Assembly: GCA_965220285.1 (NCBI GenBank)
Contig: OZ244818.1
Coordinates: forward strand, 434,001 to 498,000
Length of the DNA: 64,000 bases
From: Bin5 sp009843665
GTDB lineage: Bacteria; Chloroflexota; Anaerolineae; Caldilineales; Caldilineaceae
Reading direction: 5' to 3'
Part shown: piece by piece, positions 1 to 8,288 of the stretch
Layout: each line of letters starts with the position of its first letter
How positions within the stretch are numbered: position 1 is the first letter of the stretch
Program-made: the position numbers and the translations under genes
Notes under the pieces: generated by a model
Seen by the model: only the letters and a program-made list of their open reading frames with translations
What the model was told of the DNA's origin: nothing
Database searches by the model: none

Positions 1-1562
1 TTGCTCACCATGCGCTGGCCCTTGTTGTAGGCGTTTTCGCGATGGATGATGATGCTCAAGGCGTCCACGGGTTGACCGTTTACCAGGACGTCAAGTTTGA
101 CCATGTCGGAGGGCTGATAGTCATCCAGCACATAGTCCATGGAGGCATAGCCGCGCGTGCGGGCCTTGAGCTCGTTGTAGAAGTCGACGATGATTTCGGC
201 GAGAGGGATCTGGAAACTGAGCTCCACGCGCTTGGTATCGAGCCACAACTGATTCTTTACGCGGCCGCGACGCTTTGTCACCATTTCGAGGATAGGGCCA
301 ATGTATTCGGACGGGGCGTAGATCTGCAGGCCGCACCACGGCTCCTCGATGCGTTCAATTTCGCTGGGATCAGGGAGGTCGGCGGGGCTTTCGAGCAGGA
401 ACTCAATGCCGCTGGTCGTAATCACGCGGTAGGCCACTGAGGGAGCGGTAAAGATGATGTCCAGATCGTACTCCCTCTCAAGCCGTTCCTGTACGATCTC
501 CATGTGGAACAGGCCGAGAAAGCCGAGGCGAAAACCGAAGCCCAGGGCCTGGCTAGTCTCCGGTTCATAGGTGAGTGCGCCGTCGTTCAGGTGCAGTTTT
601 TCGAGGGCATCGCGGAGATCGTGGTAATCATCGGAGTCGGTCGGATAGAGGCCGGCGAAGACCATCGGTTTCATGGCCTCGTATCCGGGCAGCGGTTCTG
701 CGGCGGGATCGGAAGCCAGTGTAATTGTGTCGCCTACCTCGAGGTCATGCACGCTTTTGAGACCGGTTGCGATATAGCCGACTTCGCCGGCGGTCAATCG
801 TGAAGCCTTTACGGGGGCGGGGGTCAGGATTCCAATTTCGATGGGGTCGATGCGTTTGTTTCCGGAGATAGCCAGAAGGGACGCGGGCGCTGAGATGGCG
901 CCGTTCACCACCCTAATGTAGGCCACAACGCCCTTGTAAGGATCGTAGTGGCAGTCGAAGATCAGGGCCTGCAACTTTTCGCCGGCGTCTCCTTGCGGCG
1001 GCGGCACCTCTTTCACGATCTCTTCAAGTACTTCCTCAATATTGACACTGTCTTTGGCGCTGATGCGGAGGATGTCGGCTGCCGGTACCGCCAGCAGATC
1101 TTCGATATCGCCGGCAACTTCGTCGGGTACGGCGGCCGGCAGGTCTATCTTATTGAGGACGGGCACGATGGTCAGGTCAAGCTCCATCGCGGCCAGAAGG
1201 TGGGCGACGGTCTGGGCCTGGATGCCCTGGGAGGCGTCTACGACGAGAATTGCGCCTTCACATGCCTGCAGGGCGCGCTTGACCTCATAGGTAAAGTCGA
1301 CGTGGCCGGGTGTGTCGATGAGGTTCATCTCATAGTCGGCCGGGGGGCCGCCATTGGACTGGCGGCGGTAGATCATGCGCACAGCGCTGGCTTTAATCGT
1401 CACACCCTTTTCGCGCTCCAAGTCCATGGAGTCGAGCAGCTGCTCCTTCATCTCGCGTTCGGTGACGGTCCCGGTGTGCTGGATGAGGCGGTCGGCAAGT
1501 GTACTCTTGCCGTGGTCGATGTGGGCGATGATACAGAAGTTGCGAATGTGTTCCAGGTTCAT
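1..1562 (-). CDS. lepA: Elongation factor 4 (LepA), 3' end cut by window edge
   Basis: This is a ribosome-associated translational GTPase of the EF-4 family, thought to act on stalled or mis-translocated ribosomes and on subunit biogenesis. Reading the minus strand from an ATG at 1562 gives about 520 residues that run open to base 1; the family is usually near 600, so the C-terminal domain lies outside the window. The P-loop AHIDHGKS is at residues 13-20, the switch-II DTPGH near residue 82 and the guanine-recognition NKID near residue 135. The sequence after the G domain follows the LepA order, not the EF-G order. The start is fixed by the typical opening MNLEHIRNFCIIAHIDHGKS. It is transcribed divergently from the Lgt-like gene. 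Identity is secure. Confidence 0.95.
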   Translation of the reverse strand, partial: MNLEHIRNFCIIAHIDHGKSTLADRLIQHTGTVTEREMKEQLLDSMDLEREKGVTIKASAVRMIYRRQSNGGPPADYEMNLIDTPGHVDFTYEVKRALQACEGAILVVDASQGIQAQTVAHLLAAMELDLTIVPVLNKIDLPAAVPDEVAGDIEDLLAVPAADILRISAKDSVNIEEVLEEIVKEVPPPQGDAGEKLQALIFDCHYDPYKGVVAYIRVVNGAISAPASLLAISGNKRIDPIEIGILTPAPVKASRLTAGEVGYIATGLKSVHDLEVGDTITLASDPAAEPLPGYEAMKPMVFAGLYPTDSDDYHDLRDALEKLHLNDGALTYEPETSQALGFGFRLGFLGLFHMEIVQERLEREYDLDIIFTAPSVAYRVITTSGIEFLLESPADLPDPSEIERIEEPWCGLQIYAPSEYIGPILEMVTKRRGRVKNQLWLDTKRVELSFQIPLAEIIVDFYNELKARTRGYASMDYVLDDYQPSDMVKLDVLVNGQPVDALSIIIHRENAYNKGQRMVS

Positions 1563-1688
1563 AAAATTGGCTGCATCGGTTGCCGGAATAAGTTTGGCGT
1601 CGAAGCGAAAATAGTATACTACAGGTAGATGTGGCGCCAGTTTTTTGGGTTCTCAGACAATGCGCAATGCCGCAGCAGAGGAGTAACT

Positions 1689-2507
1689 GTGTATCCGTCA
1701 CTACCATTAGGGCCGCTATCCCTGCCTACGGCTCAGATCCTGGCAATCGTCGCGGCCTGGTTCGGATTGTCGGTCATGGCGCGGGTTGGCAGGCGACTGC
1801 GGCTGGACGCGGACATGATCTGGAATCTGGGTACGATCGCCTTTGCAGCAGGGGTCATTGTAGCCCGGCTGTCGCATGCAGTCCAGTTTTGGGGCGTCTA
1901 CCGCGCGGAGCCGCTGCTGCTGATCAGCATCCGACCGGGGGGGCTTTTGTTGTGGCCCGGCGTGGTGGGCGCCCTGATTGCGGGGTACCTGTATTTGATC
2001 CGGGTGGGAGTCGATCCAAGGCCGGTCGGAATCGCGGCTGTGTTCGGGCTGCTCGCGGGCGGGGTAGTGCTGGAGATTTCGAACTTTCTCACCGGCGCTG
2101 TGGTGGGTACGATGGGCGTTCCGCCGGGCACGCCGTCCTGGTTGCTGTCCTTTGCGGGTGGTTCTTTTGATGCGGTCCTGTCTCAGACGTCTTCGATCCG
2201 TCATCCCGTTGCGCTCTACCGGGCCATAGGGATGATGCTGATAGTTGGAGGCTCGCTAGTATGGGGGAACTGGGGCAGACCGGGACGGCTTGCCGGCCAG
2301 GCGGTTCTGGCGCTTGCCCTATTGCGGCTCTTTGCAGACGGACTTGCTGCTGACAGCCGGCTGTTAGGTTCGCTACGCGTTACCCAGGTGGCGGCCCTGG
2401 TTGCAGCAGCGGGGCTGGCGCTGATGCTGGCGCGGACGGTGGACAGGCAGGGCCAACGCCAAAGTGCGGGAAACTCGGAAGAGGGGGGCAACTCGTCGGC
2501 AAGGTAA
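1689..2507 (+). CDS. Divergent prolipoprotein diacylglyceryl transferase (Lgt)-like membrane protein
   Basis: This is a roughly 272-residue polytopic membrane protein resembling Lgt, the enzyme that adds diacylglycerol to the lipobox cysteine of prolipoproteins. The GTG at 1689 is chosen because a GAGGAG ribosome site lies just upstream; an upstream in-frame ATG at 1629 has none. Lgt-like landmarks are an ARLSH segment near residue 60, a hydrophobic glycine-rich stretch at 84-100, the block EISNFLTGAVVG near 129-140 and HPVALY at 172-177. In Lgt the central block normally reads R-x-G-N-F-x-N-G-E; here the arginine and final glutamate are missing while the NF is kept. The C-terminal 25 residues are hydrophilic and low in complexity. 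It may be a paralogue with altered activity rather than the lipoprotein-maturing enzyme. Confidence 0.6.
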   Translation: MYPSLPLGPLSLPTAQILAIVAAWFGLSVMARVGRRLRLDADMIWNLGTIAFAAGVIVARLSHAVQFWGVYRAEPLLLISIRPGGLLLWPGVVGALIAGYLYLIRVGVDPRPVGIAAVFGLLAGGVVLEISNFLTGAVVGTMGVPPGTPSWLLSFAGGSFDAVLSQTSSIRHPVALYRAIGMMLIVGGSLVWGNWGRPGRLAGQAVLALALLRLFADGLAADSRLLGSLRVTQVAALVAAAGLALMLARTVDRQGQRQSAGNSEEGGNSSAR

Positions 2508-2601
2508 GTCTTTTCGTCGAAAAAGTGGCTGAATATGCACGGGCTTTGGCGGGTGGATGGCTGGTGAGAGTTGGGACCAGGGCTCAGTCAAAAGCTGCCG
2601 G

Positions 2602-3240
2602 TTAAGGAAACTGCTGGATTACAAGCAGGATGCCAGTATCAATTGAAATCCGGGCTGGTGAGGAAGTCAAGGTGTTGCTTACGCCGCGCGTGCTGCCGAG
2701 GCGAAGCGTGGCGTCCACCAGCGGGTATTCGAGGCCGCGATAGGTAATGCCAGTAACCTCTTCGCTCAGGGCGACGGCGCTGACATAGCAGCCGGTCGGC
2801 CCGGTCAAGGTCAACACTTCGGGTCCTCGCAGCAGACGGGCCAACTGGTCGCCTTCAGCGACGGCCAATGGGACATTCCAGTTCCTTTGGGCCAGAATCA
2901 GCAGATTGGCGAGAGTCTGATCGAGGCGGCCGCCGAGGGCACCGATCAACAGGATTTCGGTTGCGCCGTCTCTGACTGCACGGGCGATTGCCAGTTCCAG
3001 ATCGGTTGCAGCCTTGGCAGCCGGATGTCTTTCGACTGCGGCGCCTTCCCCTCGCAGCCTGGCGAGAAGGCCCTCGTCGATGCTGTCGAGGTCGCCTACG
3101 ATCACATCGGGTGACAGTCCAAGCGTTTCCATGTGGCGGGCACCGCCGTCGGCAGCGATTCGATAGTCGTCCCGATGCAGCCAGCGCGCCGTTGCACCGT
3201 AGTCGGCTATTTCCCCATTGACGAAAACGACTGCCCGCAC
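2602..3240 (-). CDS. thiN: Thiamine pyrophosphokinase
   Basis: This 212-residue enzyme transfers pyrophosphate from ATP to thiamine, giving thiamine diphosphate, the cofactor needed by the TPP-dependent dehydrogenase encoded later in the window. Family motifs are AADGGA at 29-34, VGDLDS at 48-53, TDLELAI at 79-85 and GALGGRLDQTL at 100-110. The N-terminal catalytic domain is followed by the usual small beta-rich thiamine-binding domain ending near residue 205. Length is normal. It is the last gene of a tight minus-strand operon (membrane protein, nnrE, DUF456, thiN), with 15 bp separating it from the DUF456 gene. No TPP riboswitch is visible upstream of the operon, so local control by thiamine is not evident. 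Confidence 0.9.
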   Translation of the reverse strand: MRAVVFVNGEIADYGATARWLHRDDYRIAADGGARHMETLGLSPDVIVGDLDSIDEGLLARLRGEGAAVERHPAAKAATDLELAIARAVRDGATEILLIGALGGRLDQTLANLLILAQRNWNVPLAVAEGDQLARLLRGPEVLTLTGPTGCYVSAVALSEEVTGITYRGLEYPLVDATLRLGSTRGVSNTLTSSPARISIDTGILLVIQQFP

Positions 3241-3255
3241 TTCTCCTCCAACTTC

Positions 3256-3837
3256 CTACAGGAAGGCCTGCCAGGCAAAGATGGTCAGCATCATCAGACT
3301 GATGATGAACTCGACGGCCATGGCCATCAGGAAACCGCCTACGTAGCCCTTGACAGCCCGCGTCGCAGCGGCTCTGTTTTCCTGCACATTCGATGCGCCC
3401 GGCGCGGCCGCTTCCTGATGCAGCATGGCTCCATTCCCCGGAGCGACCTGCGCACGACGATACTCCATAAGCCATAGCGCAGAAATCGATCCGATTGCGG
3501 CGCCAATGAAGGTGCCGACTACAGGTACGCTGGAGAGCAGAATCGCGCCGAGCAGACCCCCCAGAATGGATACGCCGATCGACTTCCAGCCCGCGCCGGA
3601 CCGTTTGCTGCCGAGGAAACTCAAGGCCAGGTCGGCACCCCAGGCGATGACCGTCAGAACTGCGAGCACAAGGAGTGTCGGCCAACCGATACGGGCAAAT
3701 CCGTCTGCCCAGGCCCAGACCAGTGCACCCAGCCAAATGAGCAGAGGACCGGGCAGTATCGGGACGAGCGCTCCGACGATTCCCAAGAAAATGAGCAGAT
3801 AGCTGAGAACGAAAAAGAGATTGGAAAGGTCAAACAC
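3256..3837 (-). CDS. DUF456 family membrane protein
   Basis: This 193-residue integral membrane protein has five or six hydrophobic segments. The opening resembles DUF456 proteins: a first helix at about 7-22, the PILPGPLLIWLGALVWAW block at about 26-43, and glycine-rich helices around 90-125 with GG/GA motifs (SILGGLLGAILLSSVPVVG). A hydrophilic linker at about 130-160 precedes a final helix near 170-190. The function of DUF456 is unknown; members often sit in housekeeping operons. It lies 6 bp from the nnrE stop and 15 bp before thiN, so it is clearly co-transcribed with them. The family assignment rests on the PILPGP signature and topology. Confidence 0.75.
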   Translation of the reverse strand: MFDLSNLFFVLSYLLIFLGIVGALVPILPGPLLIWLGALVWAWADGFARIGWPTLLVLAVLTVIAWGADLALSFLGSKRSGAGWKSIGVSILGGLLGAILLSSVPVVGTFIGAAIGSISALWLMEYRRAQVAPGNGAMLHQEAAAPGASNVQENRAAATRAVKGYVGGFLMAMAVEFIISLMMLTIFAWQAFL

Positions 3838-3843
3838 GCCGGG

Positions 3844-4602
3844 CTACTCTTTGAGGAAAGCGGCGCCGTCCTGTATATGGAGAGGCAAGACGGTATCGTG
3901 GGCAAAGAGCGGCGGCACTTCCAAGTCCAGAAACTCGTAGAGCGCCGGCGGCACACCGATATCGGCGAGGAAGAGCCGACCGCAGGCCGCCAGTGCCTCC
4001 GGCTGCAGCAGCCCGCGTTTCGGAAGAGCCAGTGTCATGGTGGCGGTTGCCGCGACATGTGGGACAGCCAGGCGCCCACTGGTCGGGTCGATGCCGCTGG
4101 GTGCGTCGAGGCTCAGGATGGGGGCTACGCTGCTGTTGGCCAGCTGGATCAAGTCTGCGGTGCGGCCGCGGGGATCTCCCGATAACCGGTTGCCAATCAG
4201 CGCGTCGACAACCAGATCGGCGGGCGGGAGCTCCCAGCCCTCTTCTGCCCAGGCCAAAGGTGCGTCCATTTTTTGAAGAATTGAAAGCTGATCTCTTGTA
4301 GCGCCGGGAGGCAGGTCGGTTGGCGGATGAGTCAAAACGATTTGAACCCAAGCGCCCCAGTTGAGAAGGTGGCGGGCGGCGACCAGCCCACCGCCGGCGT
4401 TGTTGCCGCGCCCAGCAAGGACAACGATTGGCCGGTCCTCCAAGGCGTCTTCTTCGTCTTCTGCGGACAGAATGTGTTTGGCCAAGAGGGCGAGGTTTCG
4501 ACCTGCGTTTTCCATCATCTGCGGCAGCTGAAAGCCGAAACGTTCGACCATCAGCCGGTCCACCTCCTGCATTTGGTGAATGGAGAGCGCTGGCAGGATC
4601 AC
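3844..4602 (-). CDS. nnrE: NAD(P)H-hydrate epimerase, stand-alone YjeF N-terminal domain
   Basis: This cytoplasmic repair enzyme interconverts the R and S forms of hydrated NAD(P)H so that the dehydratase partner can regenerate NAD(P)H. The 252 residues cover only the YjeF_N domain; in most bacteria this domain is fused to the ADP-dependent dehydratase, which is absent here. Motifs are GRGNNAGGG at 64-72, DALIG at 133-137, LDAPSGID at 165-172 and LALPKRGL near 191-198. The normally conserved GNNGGDG loop reads GNNAGGG, losing its aspartate. Its ATG overlaps the stop codon of the upstream membrane-protein gene by 4 bp, so translation is coupled. The nearby nadC/nadA pair gives a weak NAD-metabolism theme. 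Confidence 0.82.
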   Translation of the reverse strand: MILPALSIHQMQEVDRLMVERFGFQLPQMMENAGRNLALLAKHILSAEDEEDALEDRPIVVLAGRGNNAGGGLVAARHLLNWGAWVQIVLTHPPTDLPPGATRDQLSILQKMDAPLAWAEEGWELPPADLVVDALIGNRLSGDPRGRTADLIQLANSSVAPILSLDAPSGIDPTSGRLAVPHVAATATMTLALPKRGLLQPEALAACGRLFLADIGVPPALYEFLDLEVPPLFAHDTVLPLHIQDGAAFLKE

Positions 4603-5687
4603 GGGTTTTGGCTTGGAATCTTAGGCGGCACGAGCAGAAAGCTGAGAAGCCAGCAGACCAACGTTGGGATTACGATGGTACTGGTCCACATGTGAACCGA
4701 CCAGGTTGACCCCACAGTTGGCAAGAGGACGGTGTAGTAGCCGCCGTACAGTAGAAAGGGAATCGCCGGGGCCAGCCAGCGAACTGAGTTCGGGTTGCTG
4801 GATGGTCTTGCCTGCCATGCCAGGAAATCTACAGCCAAGGCGGGGACGGCCATGCCTATGGCGAGCCAGATCATCAGCGTCTGCTCGTAGTCCAAAATCG
4901 TTGCGCCCAGTATCGAGAGGCAGAGGACGGCGGAAACCGCTCCAAGGGGCAGCCGCCAGCGGCGCAGTGTCAGGAGTAGAGGACCTGTAAGCGCGGCAGC
5001 CGAGATCGTTGCCCCGACCAAGCCCGCCACTTTGCCCACGTCGTTGCGGAAGTATCCGCTACCTGTCCCAGGCGTACCCAGTAGGACGGTGACTGGGAAG
5101 AAGAACATCATGAAGAAAGTAAGTGCTGCCAGAAAGGTGCCCAAAGAGGCGATGGCCGGCCCCAACTCGCGCCAGCTTGCCAGGGCGTCATTTCGGTTCC
5201 AGGCGGCACGCAACGGGCCGGTTACAGTCAGGCCGATTCCGAGTCCCAGCAGGATGTGGGTAGGGCTGAAAAGAGCCTCGGCGCCTTCCTCTATTCCGAA
5301 AAGTATGTGCCACACCATGTCGCCAACGCCGCCGGCAGCGAAGATGAACAGGCCGACTCCCGTCAGGCGATAGCCGTCGGGGACAGAAAGAGCCAGCGGG
5401 TATCCTCGTGAAATATTGACAAGAACTGCGGCAACAAACGCGATCGCCACAAGTAGATAGCCGCTGTAGAAAAAGGCATGCCAAGGCGTGAAAAACGACT
5501 CATCGACGCGCCCGTGATTGTGGGCCCAGCCGTCCAGATACAGTCCGCCGACGAAGACCGCGCACAGCAGGTTGATCAGCCAGTCAAACTGCAGCCCAGA
5601 AACTCTTTTCGCCTGTATGGCATTGTCGGGCGGCCCGGTCGCGGTCGCGGCTATGGAATCGGAAAGAATTGATTCACTCATCGTCAT
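4599..5687 (-). CDS. Polytopic membrane protein of unknown function
   Basis: I do not recognise this family. The protein is about 362 residues with roughly ten predicted membrane helices. Helix 1 (LLCAVFVGGLYLDGWAH) is followed by a conserved-looking loop with HNHGRVDESFFTPWHAFFYSG, and histidines also occur in later loops (VWHILFGI, SPTHILLGLG, WSVHMW). Histidines placed near membrane boundaries could bind metal or haem, but this is speculation. An ATG at 5687 is preferred; another at 5681 is equally possible. The open frame extends to 5834, but that stretch is cysteine- and arginine-rich and does not look coded. It is the first gene of the operon ending in thiN and overlaps nnrE by 4 bp. 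Confidence 0.7.
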   Translation of the reverse strand: MTMSESILSDSIAATATGPPDNAIQAKRVSGLQFDWLINLLCAVFVGGLYLDGWAHNHGRVDESFFTPWHAFFYSGYLLVAIAFVAAVLVNISRGYPLALSVPDGYRLTGVGLFIFAAGGVGDMVWHILFGIEEGAEALFSPTHILLGLGIGLTVTGPLRAAWNRNDALASWRELGPAIASLGTFLAALTFFMMFFFPVTVLLGTPGTGSGYFRNDVGKVAGLVGATISAAALTGPLLLTLRRWRLPLGAVSAVLCLSILGATILDYEQTLMIWLAIGMAVPALAVDFLAWQARPSSNPNSVRWLAPAIPFLLYGGYYTVLLPTVGSTWSVHMWTSTIVIPTLVCWLLSFLLVPPKIPSQNP

Positions 5688-5923
5688 TAGTCCACAGGTC
5701 AATACGCATAGAGATAGCCCGGGTTTCAGTGTAACCGAACTGCAGATACGCTCAAAGCGGACCCCGGTTCTCAGCATTTCGCAGATGCTGACAGCATCTA
5801 CAGTTTTTGTTCTTCGCGCCTGAAGCCCAGCCACACGTCCAATTTGCCAAGGTAGCCTTTTTGAGGAGCCAATAGAAGGAAGGAAAGATTCAGGATTTTA
5901 GCACGGGATTTGGGTAGGGATGT

Positions 5924-5953
5924 TTGGAGAATCCAACGCGAGGGTGATATTCT
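5924..5953 (+). promoter_or_regulatory. Candidate sigma70-type promoter for nadCA
   Basis: TTGGAG (5924-5929) and TATTCT (5948-5953) are separated by 18 bp and lie 65 bp before the chosen nadC start. A perfect palindrome sits directly downstream of the -10 box, as expected for a repressor-controlled promoter. The match to consensus is moderate. Confidence 0.4.
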
Positions 5954-5959
5954 TTGCAA

Positions 5960-5977
5960 CAAAACCTATTGGTTTTG
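5960..5977. promoter_or_regulatory. Perfect palindrome before nadC, candidate operator
   Basis: CAAAACC (5960-5966) and GGTTTTG (5971-5977) form a perfect 7-bp inverted repeat around a TATT spacer. It lies immediately after a candidate -10 box and before nadC, a natural place for a repressor site. The regulator is not identified. If translation began at the ATG at 5982 the palindrome would occupy the ribosome-binding site, which argues for the downstream GTG at 6018. Confidence 0.45.
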
Positions 5978-6017
5978 AAAGATGCTGTGGGAACCGCTTG
6001 CCGTTGGGGAAATGTGC

Positions 6018-6896
6018 GTGAGCAAGTTTTTGAAACAGGCTAAACCGGCCGTTCACCTGGCGCTGAAGGAGGATATCGGCGGCGGAGATGTGACCACTTT
6101 GGCGACCATTCCGGCAGCGACGCGGGCCCAAGGATTCTTCCTGGCCAAATCTTCCGGGATCATTGCGGGGCTGGACGTCGCGGCCCTGACCTATGGTCTG
6201 CTTGCGGAGTGGGATTCTTTGGCGCCGCATGGGGAGGCGGGCGAAACGGTTCAGTTCTGCCCCCAGGTGGGAGACGGAGATAGGGTTGCCGCGGGGACTG
6301 TAATCGCCAGTGCGGCAGGTTCAGCCCGGATCCTGCTGACGGCAGAAAGAGTAGCGCTGAACTTTGTGCAGCGCATGTCTGGCATCTCGTCATTGACACG
6401 GAACTACGTTGAGGCGGCGGAGGGCACGAAGGCAGTCATCCTGGACACTCGGAAGACGGCACCTGGACTGCGCTTGTTTGACAAGAGGGCGGTGGTATTG
6501 GGAGGTGGGATTAACCACCGCTTTGGTCTTTTCGACATGGCGCTTGTCAAGGATAATCACATTGCGGCGGCCGGAGGTATCTCGGCGGCTGTGCAGGGAA
6601 TACGTCGACTATACGAAAGAATCGATATCGAAGTCGAGGTGGCAGATCTGACCCAACTGGAAGAAGCACTAGCGCTTGACGTGGATCGTATTTTACTCGA
6701 CAACATGACCCCTGAGCAGATAGGAGTGGCAGTATCAATCACGGCAGGCCGTACGCCTCTCGAAGCCTCGGGTGGCGTAAGCCTGGAAAATGTCGCGGCG
6801 ATTGCCGCGACCGGCGTAGACTATATTTCGGTCGGCGCGCTTACCCACTCGGTACCCGCGTTAGACATCAGTTTCGATTTGAAGATGTCCACTTGA
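6018..6896 (+). CDS. nadC: Nicotinate-nucleotide pyrophosphorylase (quinolinate phosphoribosyltransferase)
   Basis: NadC converts quinolinate and PRPP to nicotinate mononucleotide in de novo NAD synthesis. The 292-residue product has the N-terminal sandwich domain (LKEDIGGGDVTT near 16-27) and the barrel with DTRKT near 143-147, the GGGINHR stretch near 162-168 and KDNH near 178-181, all typical substrate-binding elements. GTG 6018 is preferred because GGGGA lies 7 bp upstream; ATG codons at 5982 and 6012 are alternatives. It is followed after 63 bp by nadA on the same strand. No nadB is in the window, so iminoaspartate must come from an enzyme encoded elsewhere. A candidate promoter and palindrome precede it. 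Confidence 0.93.
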   Translation: MSKFLKQAKPAVHLALKEDIGGGDVTTLATIPAATRAQGFFLAKSSGIIAGLDVAALTYGLLAEWDSLAPHGEAGETVQFCPQVGDGDRVAAGTVIASAAGSARILLTAERVALNFVQRMSGISSLTRNYVEAAEGTKAVILDTRKTAPGLRLFDKRAVVLGGGINHRFGLFDMALVKDNHIAAAGGISAAVQGIRRLYERIDIEVEVADLTQLEEALALDVDRILLDNMTPEQIGVAVSITAGRTPLEASGGVSLENVAAIAATGVDYISVGALTHSVPALDISFDLKMST

Positions 6897-6959
6897 CATT
6901 CTCCACCGGAGGACGGCTGGGAAAGGCCGACCGCGATTCTGAAAAGCGAGGTAGCACCC

Positions 6960-8123
6960 ATGAAGGCAGAAACAGTTGCGACTCCTCTGGCAGAGATCAC
7001 CGATGCCAGGTCGATGTACGAGGCTCTTGCGCGCAGGCTCCACGACGTGGTCCTTGACGTAGAATTGCGCATCAAGGCGGAAATTGCGGCGCAGATAAAT
7101 CGCCTAAAGAAAGAACGCAACGCAGTCATCCTCGGCCACAACTATATGGAGGCGGCACTGTTCCATTCGATCCCGGACTTTGTCGGCGACTCTCTCTATC
7201 TCAGTCGAATGGCGGCCCAGACCGACAAGGACGTAATCGTATTCTGCGGCGTGGAGTTTATGGCAGAGACGGCGAAGATTCTCAGCCCTGACAAGACCGT
7301 GCTGCTTCCGGCTGAAAAAGCGGGTTGCTCGCTGGCCGCAAGCATTACTGCGGAGGACGTGCGGCGCCTGAAGGCGCAGTTTCCCGGCGTACCTGTGGTC
7401 ACCTATGTAAATACATACGCCGACGTGAAAGCGGAGACAGACATTTGCTGCACGAGCGGAAATGCGGCCGCTGTGGTCAACTCCCTGGACTCTGAACGGA
7501 TCATTTTTCTACCTGATGAGTATCTGGCCAAGAACGTAGCCGAGGAGACAGGAAAGCAGATTATCTTTCCGCCTGTAACAGGGGTTGAAGCGGAGCGTTC
7601 CGGTGAACCAGAGTCGGCGCCGGTCTCTCTCGACATGGAGGCGCCTGTGCAACGAGATCAGGTAACAGGCCACCCGGTCATTCCACTGCAAACTGAGGAG
7701 TTCGACCTGATCGGATGGCATGGCCGGTGCGAGGTGCACGACAGGTTCACGGTGGATGATGTTCGGCGGGTGCGGGCGGAGTTCCCGGATGTTGCGGTAC
7801 TCTCGCACCCTGAATGCAGTCCGGAGGTCGTTGCGGCGTCGGACTTTACCGGCAGTACGTCGGCGATGATCCGCCATGTTGAAGAGACCAACGCGCCGCG
7901 ATACCTGCTACTGACGGAATGTTCAATGGGGGACAACATCATTGGCGCCAACCCGGACAAGGAGATGTTGCGGCTCTGCTCCGTCCGCTGCCCGCATATG
8001 GGCCAGATTACAATGGAAGATACCCTGGCCGCGCTGGAAAATATGCAGTACGAGATAACCGTTCCCGAAGAGATACTGGTCAGGGCTGCGCGTTCGGTTC
8101 GGCGCATGGTCGAAATCGGCTAG
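6960..8123 (+). CDS. nadA: Quinolinate synthase A
   Basis: NadA condenses iminoaspartate with dihydroxyacetone phosphate to quinolinate and carries a [4Fe-4S] cluster. The 387-residue protein has the expected three-domain layout: ILGHNYM at 57-63, a first likely cluster cysteine C123 in EKAGCSLA, C321 in TECSMGD and C344 in VRCPHM. Other conserved blocks are CCTSGNA at 163-169 and LSHPECSPEV at 281-290. Between AEETGKQII (about 194-202) and LIGWHGRCEVH (about 250-260) there are roughly 45 extra residues rich in E, P and V that most NadA proteins lack. An upstream GAGGTAG-like ribosome site supports the ATG. It forms an operon with nadC. Confidence 0.93.
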   Translation: MKAETVATPLAEITDARSMYEALARRLHDVVLDVELRIKAEIAAQINRLKKERNAVILGHNYMEAALFHSIPDFVGDSLYLSRMAAQTDKDVIVFCGVEFMAETAKILSPDKTVLLPAEKAGCSLAASITAEDVRRLKAQFPGVPVVTYVNTYADVKAETDICCTSGNAAAVVNSLDSERIIFLPDEYLAKNVAEETGKQIIFPPVTGVEAERSGEPESAPVSLDMEAPVQRDQVTGHPVIPLQTEEFDLIGWHGRCEVHDRFTVDDVRRVRAEFPDVAVLSHPECSPEVVAASDFTGSTSAMIRHVEETNAPRYLLLTECSMGDNIIGANPDKEMLRLCSVRCPHMGQITMEDTLAALENMQYEITVPEEILVRAARSVRRMVEIG

Positions 8124-8288
8124 CAGCCAGCGCTTGCCATTTCCCAGACCGCTCTCAGCGGCCTTTCGGAGTCACCATAGCATTGGAGCGGGGCTGCACC
8201 GGATTTACCGGTGACGGTCGTTGCTCGCGGGTTAGAGCTCCAGAATACAGATAGTAAATTGGTGCCGAGCAGGCTTTACCTGTACGGG

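Noticed and set aside
3240..5981. Possible TPP riboswitch for the operon ending in thiN
   Set aside because: No CUGAGA-type or ACCUGA-type conserved core was seen upstream of any gene in the operon.
8197..8213. CACCGG / CCGGTG inverted repeat after nadA
   Set aside because: Only 6 bp and no T-tract; too weak for a terminator.
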